Below the pieces are notes generated by a model. The model saw only the letters and a list, made by a program, of their open reading frames with translations. It was not told the origin of the DNA and did not search any database. This document shows positions 7,775 through 15,774 of a DNA stretch of 64,000 nucleotides, in pieces. Position 1 is the stretch's first letter. Each line of letters starts with the position of its first letter. The position numbers were made by a program, and so were the translations under genes. Origin of the DNA: Paucibacter aquatile (GTDB taxonomy: Bacteria > Pseudomonadota > Gammaproteobacteria > Burkholderiales > Burkholderiaceae_C); contig NZ_POSP01000003.1 of NCBI RefSeq assembly GCF_002885975.1, positions 2,480,001-2,544,000 of the forward strand, in the 5' to 3' direction.

Positions 7775-8560
7775 ATGTCCCTGAACCCCAAGATCCAGAG
7801 CTGGCATGGCCGCACAGTCTGGCTGGTCGGCGCCTCCAGCGGCATTGGCCGGGCGGTGGCGGCCAAGCTGCATGCGGCCGGTGCGCGGGTCATCGTCTCG
7901 GCGCGGCAGGCCGATCTGCTCAATGACTTCGCCGCCCAGCATCCGGGCGCGCAACCCCTGCCGCTGGATGTGATGAACGAGCAGGCCCTGCTCGCGGCGG
8001 TGCAGCAGATCGTGCGCAACCACGGCCAGATCGACCTGTGCATGTACTGCGCCGGGTACTACCAGCCCATGCGCGCGCAGCAGTTCTCGCTCAGCGACGC
8101 CCTGCGTCATCTGGACATCAACTACATCGGTGCGCTCAAGCTGCTGCAGGCCTTGCTGCCGCAATTGCTGGAGCAATCCCGGCAGGGCAAGCCCGGCCAT
8201 CTGAGCCTGGTGTCGAGCGTGGCTGGCTACCGCGGCCTGCCCAAATCGCTGGCCTACGGGCCGTCCAAGGCGGCGCTCAGCCACCTGGCCGAGGCGCTGT
8301 ACCTGGACCTGTCGCCCGAGCACATTGGCGTCTCGGTGATCAACCCCGGCTTTGTGGCCACACCGTTGACGGCGCAGAACGACTTTGCGATGCCGGCCCT
8401 GATCAGCGCCGAACAGGCCGCCAGCGAGATCCTCAAGGGCTGGTCCAAAGGCGAGTTCGAGATCCATTTCCCCAAGCGCTTCACGCTCTGGCTCAAGCTG
8501 CTCAGCCACCTCGGCCACAGCCTCTACTTTCGCGCCGTGCGGCGCGCCACCGGACTATGA
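7775..8560 (+). CDS. Short-chain dehydrogenase/reductase
   Basis: 261 aa. The cofactor motif VWLVGASSGIGRAVA is near the N-terminus, the Ser of LSLVSSVAGY comes next, and the catalytic YGPSK (Y-x-x-x-K) follows, then INPGFVATPLT. This is a classical SDR. The C-terminal stretch (FTLWLKLLSHLGHSLYFRAV) is hydrophobic and may associate with the membrane. An SDR is a constant member of the COG2907/DUF1365/CFA cluster. Substrate unknown. Confidence 0.9.
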   Translation: MSLNPKIQSWHGRTVWLVGASSGIGRAVAAKLHAAGARVIVSARQADLLNDFAAQHPGAQPLPLDVMNEQALLAAVQQIVRNHGQIDLCMYCAGYYQPMRAQQFSLSDALRHLDINYIGALKLLQALLPQLLEQSRQGKPGHLSLVSSVAGYRGLPKSLAYGPSKAALSHLAEALYLDLSPEHIGVSVINPGFVATPLTAQNDFAMPALISAEQAASEILKGWSKGEFEIHFPKRFTLWLKLLSHLGHSLYFRAVRRATGL

Positions 8561-8997
8561 GCACAAGCAACCCCGACCCGCGCGTGCAGGCGGTGATCAA
8601 ATTCTTCGAACAGCTGCAACCCGCCGACCTGGCGCGACTCGACCAGCTTTACTGCGAAGACGCTTACTTCAAAGACCCGTTCAACGAAGTCCAGAGCCTG
8701 GCTGGGGTGCGGCGCATCTTCGCGCACATGTTCGAAACCCTGAACCAGCCCCGCTTTGAGGTGCTGGAGGCGCTGTGCGAGGGGAACCAGTGCTTTCTCG
8801 CCTGGGACTTCATCGTCCAGCGCCAGGGTCAGACAGAACCGCTGCGCATCCACGGCAGCAGCCATCTGCGCTTCGCGCCCGACGGCCGCGTGGCCTACCA
8901 CCGCGACTACTGGGACGCGGCCGAAGAGTTGTACGAAAAACTGCCGCTGCTGGGAGCCCTGATGCGCGCGCTCAAGCGGCGTTTGCGCGCGCATTGA
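8557..8997 (+). CDS. NTF2-like (SnoaL-type) protein
   Basis: 146 aa. The ATG at 8557 overlaps the SDR stop (ATGA). It starts VQAVIKFFEQLQPADLARLDQLYCEDAYFKDPF and continues with HGSSHLRFAPDGRVAYHRDYWD, the pattern of cone-shaped NTF2-like small-ligand-binding or isomerase proteins. It is the last gene of the lipid-modification operon; the next gene is on the other strand. Confidence 0.85.
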   Translation: MSTSNPDPRVQAVIKFFEQLQPADLARLDQLYCEDAYFKDPFNEVQSLAGVRRIFAHMFETLNQPRFEVLEALCEGNQCFLAWDFIVQRQGQTEPLRIHGSSHLRFAPDGRVAYHRDYWDAAEELYEKLPLLGALMRALKRRLRAH

Positions 8998-9016
8998 GCT
9001 GCGCCGGCCTTTTTGC

Positions 9017-9991
9017 CTACTTCAACCAGCCCTTGCGGCGGAAGTAGATGAAGGGCGCGGCCACCGAAGCCAGCATCAGACCCAGGGCGAAGGGATAGCC
9101 GTACTGCCAGTCGAGCTCGGGCATGGCCTTGAAATTCATGCCGTAGACGCTGGCGATCAGGGTCGGCGGCAGCAGGGCGACGCTGGCCACCGAGAAGATC
9201 TTGATGATCTTGTTCTGGTTGATGTTGATGAAACCAACCGTGGCATCCATCAGGAAGTTGACCTTGTCGAACAAGAAGGCCGTGTGCGAATCGAGCGAGT
9301 CAATGTCGCGCAGAATCTGGCGTGACTCCTCGAACTGCTCGGCACTGAGCATGCGGCTGCGCATCATGAAGCTGAGTGCGCGCCGTGTGTCCATGACGTT
9401 ACGGCGGATGCGGCCGTTCAAGTCTTCCTCGCGCGCGATCGCGGCCAGCACTTCGCCGGCCTCGGTGTCGTTCACGTCCTTCTTCAAGACGCGGGCGCTG
9501 ACCTTCTCCAGATTGTCGTAAATGCCCTCAAGCACATCGGCCGAGTACTCGGCATCGGCGTCGTAGAGCTTGAGCAGCACATCCTTGGCGTCTTCGATCA
9601 AGGCCGGGATGCGGCGCGCGCGCAGGCGCAGCAGGCGGAACACCGGCAAGTCCTCGTTGTGCACCGAGAACAGCACATTGTTGTAGAGGATGAAGGCGAC
9701 GCGCACATTGCGCGGGGCCTCGTCGTCATCGATCAAGAAGTCGGAGCGGATGTGCAGTTCGCCGTTGTCTTCTTCGTAGAAACGGGCCGACTCTTCCAGG
9801 TCTTCGTCGACGATGTCTTCCGGGATCACCAGGCCGAAGCGGTCACGAATCCAGCCCTTTTCCACCGCCGTGGGGTTCTCCAGATCCACCCACACCGGCC
9901 GCGACAGGGCCAGGTCTTCAGCGGTTTCGATTTCTTCCTGGAACAGTCCGCCCTTCAGGCGCCCGTTGTCCAGCGTGAACACATTCAGCAT
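9017..9991 (-). CDS. corA: CorA-family magnesium/cobalt transporter
   Basis: 324 aa, normal for CorA. A cytoplasmic alpha/beta and helical N-terminal domain precedes two C-terminal membrane segments. The signature YGMNF sits at the end of the first membrane helix (VALLPPTLIASVYGMNFKA) and forms the selectivity ring in the pentamer. It imports Mg2+ and possibly Co2+ or Ni2+. Start ATG at 9991 with GGAGG seven nucleotides upstream. It converges on the lipid cluster and shares no operon. Confidence 0.96.
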   Translation of the reverse strand: MLNVFTLDNGRLKGGLFQEEIETAEDLALSRPVWVDLENPTAVEKGWIRDRFGLVIPEDIVDEDLEESARFYEEDNGELHIRSDFLIDDDEAPRNVRVAFILYNNVLFSVHNEDLPVFRLLRLRARRIPALIEDAKDVLLKLYDADAEYSADVLEGIYDNLEKVSARVLKKDVNDTEAGEVLAAIAREEDLNGRIRRNVMDTRRALSFMMRSRMLSAEQFEESRQILRDIDSLDSHTAFLFDKVNFLMDATVGFININQNKIIKIFSVASVALLPPTLIASVYGMNFKAMPELDWQYGYPFALGLMLASVAAPFIYFRRKGWLK

Positions 9992-10458
9992 GCAAAAACC
10001 TCCAGCGCGCGAGCGCCGTCTCTTGTTCTTTTATCGAGCAGGACGGGCCGAGCGCCGTCCGGGTGTGGGTGTGTGGGGACCCGTCTCACTCCGGACAAGC
10101 GACGCGGGCGCGGCTGCAAGACAAAAGGCAAGCGGCGCTGGCGCGTTTGGCGAGGGAGTGGACGGTCACCGAGGGTGATCGCTGTCCAAGAAAGACTCCG
10201 TAGCTGGGATTCCATGATTATCACCTCGCCGCGGGGCGCTTTTTGCCCAATCCATCACGCTCTTTGCCAAGCCGCAAAGTCAAACGGACTAAGGCCCTTG
10301 TTCTGGCTGTCAAGCACTTGTCACAGTGGCGCTTCAGGTGCAAACTGAATTCGCCGATTCACTACACAAGAGCCCCAGACAGAGACCCAGCGATCCGTTT
10401 TTTTCGTTCTTTTCCTGATTTCCGAACTCTCGACTTTCTTTTCGTGAAAGGCCGTTTT
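9992..10458. other. Intergenic region between divergent corA and hpf
   Basis: 467 bp. The hpf reading frame stays open upstream to 10243, but the Hpf fold begins at 10459, so the extension is taken as leader. A weak sigma70-like element TTGTCA (10318-10323) with 17-bp spacing to CAAACT (10341-10346) may drive hpf. The corA half is a GC-rich leader. No RNA gene was recognised. Confidence 0.5.
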
Positions 10459-10803
10459 ATGAATCTGACAATCAGTGGCCACCATTTGGAAGTAACACCG
10501 TCTCTGCGTGAGTACGTACTCACCAAGCTAGATCGAGTGACCCGCCATTTCGATCAAGTCGTTGACATCAATGTCTTGCTCACCGTGGAAAAGCAGAAGG
10601 AAAAGGAACGCCGGCAAAAGGCCGAAGTGACATTGCACGTCAAGGGACGCGACATCTTCGTCGAGCAATCCAGCGAAGACCTCTACGCCGCCATTGATCA
10701 GCTGATGGACAAACTGGACCGCCAGGTGGTGCGCCACAAGGACCGCCTGCAAGACCATCACCACACCTCGGCCAAGCGCCTGATGGAAACGCCGGCGCCC
10801 TGA
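10459..10803 (+). CDS. hpf: Ribosome hibernation promoting factor, short form
   Basis: 114 aa. Opens MNLTISGHHLEVTPSLREYV and continues with the conserved KLDRVTRHFD and EQSSEDLYAAIDQLMDKLDRQ. It lacks the long C-terminal domain, so it is the short type that works with RMF-like factors to form inactive 100S ribosomes. ATG at 10459 with AAAGG upstream. In most Proteobacteria it follows rpoN; here the upstream neighbour is a divergent corA. ptsN and hprK downstream keep the usual order. Confidence 0.95.
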   Translation: MNLTISGHHLEVTPSLREYVLTKLDRVTRHFDQVVDINVLLTVEKQKEKERRQKAEVTLHVKGRDIFVEQSSEDLYAAIDQLMDKLDRQVVRHKDRLQDHHHTSAKRLMETPAP

Positions 10804-10887
10804 GTCGAGCTGTTCGGAGATCGCCCGCCTGTTGAAAGCTTCCAGGCGAGGCATCCTCCAGACGCTCCATCTGTGAGCACAACGCAA

Positions 10888-10909
10888 GGCGACCTTCGGG
10901 TCGCCTTTT
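10888..10909 (+). terminator. Intrinsic terminator downstream of hpf
   Basis: GGCGACC, TTCG tetraloop, GGTCGCC, then TTTT. This separates hpf from the ptsN-hprK unit. Confidence 0.88.
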
Positions 10910-11048
10910 CATTGCCCGAGCCCGAAGATCAAGTGGCCGATTTCGTCGGCCTGAATCACCCCTCGCACAGTCGTTGCTGCACCGCAGCAGTTCACGTATT
11001 TGTGCACCGCCACTGAATACAGGGGGGCCGGGAAACCGGTGAGCTTTC

Positions 11049-11054
11049 TATAAT
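11049..11054 (+). promoter_or_regulatory. -10 element upstream of ptsN
   Basis: A perfect TATAAT lies about 70 bp before the ptsN start; the -35 region is weak. The rest of the 319-bp gap between hpf and ptsN holds only the hpf terminator and no visible gene. Confidence 0.55.
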
Positions 11055-11122
11055 TCATCGATTCGACACCGACCAAGCGTCCCGCCCAAGGCCCACCCAG
11101 CCGTATGCGACGCTTCGACACC

Positions 11123-11593
11123 ATGAACCGTCTCGCCGCCATCCTTCCCGCCGACAATGTGTTGGTGAATGTGGATGCCTCCAGCAAGAAACGCGTTTTC
11201 GAGCAGGCTGGCCTGCTGTTTGAGAACCATCACGCCATCTCTCGCGCGGTGGTGGCGGACAATCTTTTCGCGCGTGAGCGCCTCGGCTCCACCGGCCTCG
11301 GTCACGGCGTGGCCATCCCGCACGGCCGCATCAAGGGCCTGAAAAACCCGCTGGCCGCCGTGCTGCGCGTGCAGCAGCCGATCGGTTTTGACGCGCCCGA
11401 TGACGAACCGGTCAGCCTCTTGATCTTCCTGCTGGTGCCCGAAGCAGCCACGCAGCGGCATCTGGAAATCCTGTCCGAGATCGCCGAAATGCTGTCGGAC
11501 CGCGACCTGCGCGAGCAGCTCAAGACCGACCCCGAGGCCGCCAATCTGCACCGCCTGATTTCGGCCTGGGAACCGCTGAAGTCGGTCGCCTGA
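11123..11593 (+). CDS. ptsN: PTS IIA-Ntr regulatory protein
   Basis: 156 aa from the ATG at 11123, the usual PtsN start (MNRLAAILPADNV); an ATG at 11105 adds six residues. The phosphorylated His is H67 in GHGVAIPHGRIKG. PtsN is the last acceptor of the nitrogen phosphotransfer chain (PtsP-NPr-PtsN) and regulates potassium transport and stress responses. The gene is followed after 52 bp by hprK, which phosphorylates HPr-type partners. Confidence 0.95.
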   Translation: MNRLAAILPADNVLVNVDASSKKRVFEQAGLLFENHHAISRAVVADNLFARERLGSTGLGHGVAIPHGRIKGLKNPLAAVLRVQQPIGFDAPDDEPVSLLIFLLVPEAATQRHLEILSEIAEMLSDRDLREQLKTDPEAANLHRLISAWEPLKSVA

Positions 11594-11645
11594 ACGGCGA
11601 CGGCACCCTCCCCCACCCGCCCAGCAACGCGCCGCCGAACGATCA

Positions 11646-12608
11646 GTGAAACCCACCTCCATCAGCGCCGACCGGCTTTTCGAAGAACATCGTGAACGCC
11701 TGCGCTGGGAGTGGATTGCCGGCCACGCGCATCCGGAGCGCCGCTTCGACGAAACCGCCGTCCGCGACGCGCAATCGTCGGCCGATCTGGTCGGCTACCT
11801 CAATTACATCCACCCCTACCGGGTGCAGCTGGTGGGCCGCCGCGAGGTGGCGTATCTGAGCCAGGCCTCGGGCGAGGTGCTGGACCGCCGCATCTCACGC
11901 ATCGTCACGCTGGAGCCGCCGGTCATCATCGTCGCCGACGACCAGGCTCCGCCGGACCGTCTGGTCGCCATGTGCGACCGCGCCGAGATCCCGCTCTTCG
12001 TCACCCGCGAGTCGGCCGGCCACGTCATCGACGTGGTGCGGGCCTATCTGGCGCAGCTGTTTGCCAACCGCACCACCCGCCACGGCGTCTTCATGGACAT
12101 CCTGGGCCTGGGCGTGCTGCTGACCGGCGAGTCCGGCCTGGGCAAGAGCGAGCTGGGCCTGGAGCTGATTTCCCGCGGCCACGGCCTGGTGGCCGACGAT
12201 GCGGTCGATCTGTTCCGCATCTCGCAAACCGCCATCGAGGGCCGCTGCCCCGAGCTGCTGCTCAATCTGCTGGAAGTGCGCGGCATCGGCCTGCTCGACA
12301 TCAAGGCGATCTTTGGCGAGACGGCCGTGCGCCGCAAGATGCGGCTCAAGCTCATCGTGCACCTGGTGCGCAAGGAAACCATGGAGCGCGACTTCGAGCG
12401 CCTGCCCTACGAGCCGCTTTACGAAGACGTGCTGGGCATGCCGGTGCGCAAGGCCATCATCGCCGTGGATGCCGGCCGCAATCTGGCCGTGCTGGTCGAG
12501 GCGGCCGTGCGCAACACCGTGCTGCAGCTGCGCGGCATCGACACCTACCGGGAGTTTGTCGAGCGCCATCAGCGGGCGATCGAACAAGGGCAGCACAACG
12601 ACGATTGA
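11646..12608 (+). CDS. hprK: HPr kinase/phosphorylase
   Basis: 320 aa. The Walker A motif GESGLGKS is at residues 161-168, followed by RGHGLVADDAVDLF and the HprK signature LLEVRGIGLLDIKAIFG. It phosphorylates and dephosphorylates the regulatory Ser of HPr-type proteins. Annotated start is the ATG at 11646 (MKPTSISADRLFEEH). In many Betaproteobacteria rapZ follows hprK; here a convergent fur follows. Confidence 0.95.
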   Translation: MKPTSISADRLFEEHRERLRWEWIAGHAHPERRFDETAVRDAQSSADLVGYLNYIHPYRVQLVGRREVAYLSQASGEVLDRRISRIVTLEPPVIIVADDQAPPDRLVAMCDRAEIPLFVTRESAGHVIDVVRAYLAQLFANRTTRHGVFMDILGLGVLLTGESGLGKSELGLELISRGHGLVADDAVDLFRISQTAIEGRCPELLLNLLEVRGIGLLDIKAIFGETAVRRKMRLKLIVHLVRKETMERDFERLPYEPLYEDVLGMPVRKAIIAVDAGRNLAVLVEAAVRNTVLQLRGIDTYREFVERHQRAIEQGQHNDD

Positions 12609-12641
12609 GCGCGTCGGCCGCCGGGCGAATCGCCCTGGCGA

Positions 12642-13070
12642 TCAGCTGCCGCGGTGCGGGCAGTCGGTCTTCACGCAGGCCGCGTACAGGGCCAGGGAAT
12701 GGTCTTGCAGCTTGAAACCGCGCTCGCGGGCGATGGCGTACTGGCGCTCCTCGATCTCAGGATCGAAAAACTCCTCCACCCGCCCGCAGGTCAGACAGAC
12801 CAGATGGTCGTGGTGATGGCCTTCGTTCAGTTCGAACACCGACTTGCCGGATTCGAAATGATTGCGCGAAAGCAATCCGGCCTGCTCGAACTGGGTGAGC
12901 ACGCGGTACACGGTGGCCAGGCCGATGTCGGCGTCTTCCACCAACAAGGCTTTGTAGACGTCTTCAGCCGTCATGTGGCGCTGCGCCGTCTTCTGGAAAA
13001 TCTCCAGAATCTTGATGCGCGGCAGGGTGGCTTTCAGGCCACTGTTCTTGATCTCGTCGGTGCGGTTCAT
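12642..13070 (-). CDS. fur: Ferric uptake regulator
   Basis: 142 aa from the ATG at 13070 (MNRTDEIKNSGLK); an in-frame upstream ATG at 13100 would add ten residues. Winged helix (LATVYRVLTQFEQAGLL) followed by the metal-binding EGHHHDHLVCLTCG and a C-terminal Cys pair. It represses iron-uptake genes when loaded with Fe2+. Divergent from bamE with overlapping promoters, a conserved arrangement in Burkholderiales. Confidence 0.97.
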   Translation of the reverse strand: MNRTDEIKNSGLKATLPRIKILEIFQKTAQRHMTAEDVYKALLVEDADIGLATVYRVLTQFEQAGLLSRNHFESGKSVFELNEGHHHDHLVCLTCGRVEEFFDPEIEERQYAIARERGFKLQDHSLALYAACVKTDCPHRGS

Positions 13071-13111
13071 GACACTGCTGGGGCCGGCGCGGCCCACCAT
13101 GGGCCTGCCGC

Positions 13112-13129
13112 TAGAATGGCCCGATCATA
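13112..13129. promoter_or_regulatory. Overlapping divergent -10 elements for bamE and fur
   Basis: TAGAAT on the plus strand (13112-13117) faces bamE. TATGAT on the minus strand (plus-strand ATCATA, 13124-13129) faces fur. The two starts would compete for polymerase. Confidence 0.5.
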
Positions 13130-13175
13130 GCCAGCTACGGGCGCCGACCGGCCCAAGCCCCCACAGAATCACGCC

Positions 13176-13757
13176 ATGCGCAGCCCCAAAACACTTGCAA
13201 TTCCAGCCCGATCCGCAGTTCTGGCGCTGGTCGTCGCCGGCGCCAGCGCCCTCAGTGCCTGCTCCAGCATGCCGAGCCTGGACATGCTCAGCTCGTCGAG
13301 CGGCCAGACCATGCTGGAACGCATCACACCGTACAAGCTGGAAGTCGTGCAGGGCAATGTGTTGACCAAGGAGCTGGTGGCTCGCGTCAAACCGGGCATG
13401 CCGCGCGCCCAGGTGCGCGATCTGCTGGGTTCACCCTTGCTGACCGACCCCTTCCACGCCGAGCGCTGGGACTATGTCTTCACCATCAAACGCCAGGGTA
13501 CGCTGTACCAGCAACGCAAGGTGGTGGTCTGGTTCAACGGTGATGTCCTGAAGTCGATTGAGGCGCCGGAAGATTTGCCCGGCGAGAACGAGTTCGTTGC
13601 CTCCATCAGCTCCAAGGCCGAGCGTCGCGAGCCGCCCAAGCTGGAACTGAGCGAAGCCGAGCGCAAAGCCCTGCCCATTCCCGCCAAGCCCGCCGTGCCG
13701 GCCGCCGAGCCCGTCGGCCCGGTGCGCGCCTACCCGCCGCTGGAAAAGAAGTCCTGA
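13176..13757 (+). CDS. bamE: Outer membrane protein assembly factor BamE (SmpA/OmlA)
   Basis: 193 aa lipoprotein. The signal peptide ends in ALSAC with the lipidated Cys at residue 29. The mature domain has VVQGNVLTKELVARVKPGM, VRDLLGSPLL and WDYVFTIKR, the BamE fold that stabilises BamD-BamA in the outer-membrane beta-barrel assembly machine. The C-terminal tail (residues 150-193) is Pro- and Ala-rich and probably disordered. dapB follows after 2 nt. Confidence 0.95.
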   Translation: MRSPKTLAIPARSAVLALVVAGASALSACSSMPSLDMLSSSSGQTMLERITPYKLEVVQGNVLTKELVARVKPGMPRAQVRDLLGSPLLTDPFHAERWDYVFTIKRQGTLYQQRKVVVWFNGDVLKSIEAPEDLPGENEFVASISSKAERREPPKLELSEAERKALPIPAKPAVPAAEPVGPVRAYPPLEKKS

Positions 13758-13759
13758 AG

Positions 13760-14584
13760 ATGACGACGAGCGTGACCCCACCCCTGCGCATCGCCATCGC
13801 TGGCAGTTCCGGTCGCATGGGCCGCATGCTGATCGAAGCCGTGCTGCAGGCACCCGATTGCCAGCTCAGCGCGGCGCTTGACCGGCCGGGCACGCCCTCG
13901 CTGGGCCAGGATGCCGGCGCTTTCCTCGGCAAGATCTGCGGCGTGGCCATCAGCGACGATGTGCGCGCTGCGCTGCAAGCCAGCGATGTGCTGATCGATT
14001 TCACCCGCCCCGAGGGCACCCTGGCCCATCTGGCCCTCTGCGCCGAGCTGGGCGTCAAGCTGGTGATCGGCACCACCGGTTTCGATGCCCAGCAGAAGGC
14101 GCAGATCGGCGCCCTGGCCGCACGCACCGGCGTGATGATGGCGCCCAATATGAGCGTCGGCGTCAATGTGGTGCTGGGCCTGCTGGACCGCGCGGCGCGC
14201 GCGCTCAGCGAAGGCTATGACATCGAGATCATCGAAGCCCACCATCGCCACAAGGTCGATGCCCCCAGCGGCACCGCCCTGGCCATGGGTGAGGCCGTGG
14301 CCCAGGCCCTGGGCCGCGACCTCAAGGCCTGCGCCATCTACGGCCGCGAAGGCGTCACCGGCGAGCGTGATCCCTCGACCATCGGCTTTGCCACCGTGCG
14401 CGGCGGCGACATCATCGGCGACCACACCGTGCTGTTCGCCGGCATCGGCGAGCGCATCGAGATCAGCCACAAGGCCAGCAGCCGCGCCACCTTTGCCCAG
14501 GGCAGCCTGCGCGCTGCGCGCTTCCTGGCCAGCCAAGGCCCGGGCCTCTACGACATGAATGATGTCCTGGGGTTCAAGGGATGA
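13760..14584 (+). CDS. dapB: 4-hydroxy-tetrahydrodipicolinate reductase
   Basis: 274 aa. NAD(P)H-binding GSSGRMGRM near the N-terminus; the catalytic and substrate region is EIIEAHHRHKVDAPSGTAL, the DapB signature. It carries out the second committed step of the diaminopimelate/lysine pathway. The stop overlaps the start of the following exbB-like gene. Confidence 0.97.
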   Translation: MTTSVTPPLRIAIAGSSGRMGRMLIEAVLQAPDCQLSAALDRPGTPSLGQDAGAFLGKICGVAISDDVRAALQASDVLIDFTRPEGTLAHLALCAELGVKLVIGTTGFDAQQKAQIGALAARTGVMMAPNMSVGVNVVLGLLDRAARALSEGYDIEIIEAHHRHKVDAPSGTALAMGEAVAQALGRDLKACAIYGREGVTGERDPSTIGFATVRGGDIIGDHTVLFAGIGERIEISHKASSRATFAQGSLRAARFLASQGPGLYDMNDVLGFKG

Positions 14585-15240
14585 TGGGCGGCTTCCAAGG
14601 TTTCTGGGACCAAGGCGATGCGGTCACGCGCGGCGTGGCCCTGCTCATGCTGCTGATGTCGGTCAGCGCCTGGGTGCTGATCCTTTGGAAAAGCTGGACC
14701 CTGCAGCGTGCGCGCCGCAGCCTGGCACGCGCCGTGCCGGCTTTTTGGGATGCGAACGATCTCGACTCGGGCCGCACTGCCCTGCAGAACTTTGATGCCG
14801 AAGGCCTGCTCCTGCCCCTGCTGGACGCGGCCACCAGCGACACCCGCAGCGGCACCCTGGATGCCGCAGGCCACGCCCATTCCCGCCTGACTCGCCGCCT
14901 GCGCGACGCACTGCACGGCGTTCTGCAGCGCCTGCAGTTCGGCCAGGTGCTGCTCGCTTCGATCGGCAGCACCGCGCCCTTCGTCGGACTGTTCGGCACG
15001 GTCTGGGGCATTTACCACGCCCTGGTCAGCATTTCGGCCAGCGGCAATCTGAGCATGGACCGCGTCTCCGGCCCTGTAGGCGAAGCGCTGATCATGACCG
15101 CCGCCGGCCTGGCCGTGGCGATCCCGGCCGTGCTGGCCTACAACGTCTTCGGCAAGCTGCTCGGCGCTTGCGAGGCCGAGCTGGAAGGCTTTGCGCACGA
15201 CCTGCGCGAAATGTTCAGCGATGCGCCGGCGCAACCGTGA
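14581..15240 (+). CDS. exbB: MotA/TolQ/ExbB proton-channel protein
   Basis: 219 aa with three hydrophobic segments: near residues 15-40, and a pair at about 118-145 and 160-185. GSTAPFVGLFGTVWGIYHAL and GEALIMTAAGLAVAIPAVLAYN are conserved in ExbB/TolQ. It should form the inner-membrane channel with the downstream ExbD-like protein and energise TonB-dependent transport; Tol function is less likely because no tolA or tolB is nearby. Start overlaps dapB (ATGATG). Confidence 0.9.
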   Translation: MMGGFQGFWDQGDAVTRGVALLMLLMSVSAWVLILWKSWTLQRARRSLARAVPAFWDANDLDSGRTALQNFDAEGLLLPLLDAATSDTRSGTLDAAGHAHSRLTRRLRDALHGVLQRLQFGQVLLASIGSTAPFVGLFGTVWGIYHALVSISASGNLSMDRVSGPVGEALIMTAAGLAVAIPAVLAYNVFGKLLGACEAELEGFAHDLREMFSDAPAQP

Positions 15241-15276
15241 GCGAGCAGCGCCAGCCACGCGTCGCCGGAGCCTGAG

Positions 15277-15720
<444 letters not shown>

Positions 15721-15743
15721 GCGGCAGCCCGGCCCACGACTTT

Positions 15744-15749
15744 TACAAT
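15744..15749 (+). promoter_or_regulatory. -10 element upstream of leuS
   Basis: TACAAT about 25 bp before the leuS ATG; no good -35 box. A very similar CTACAATCG sequence precedes maeB. Confidence 0.4.
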
Positions 15750-15774
15750 CGGCGCACTTCGCACCGAGCCCACC

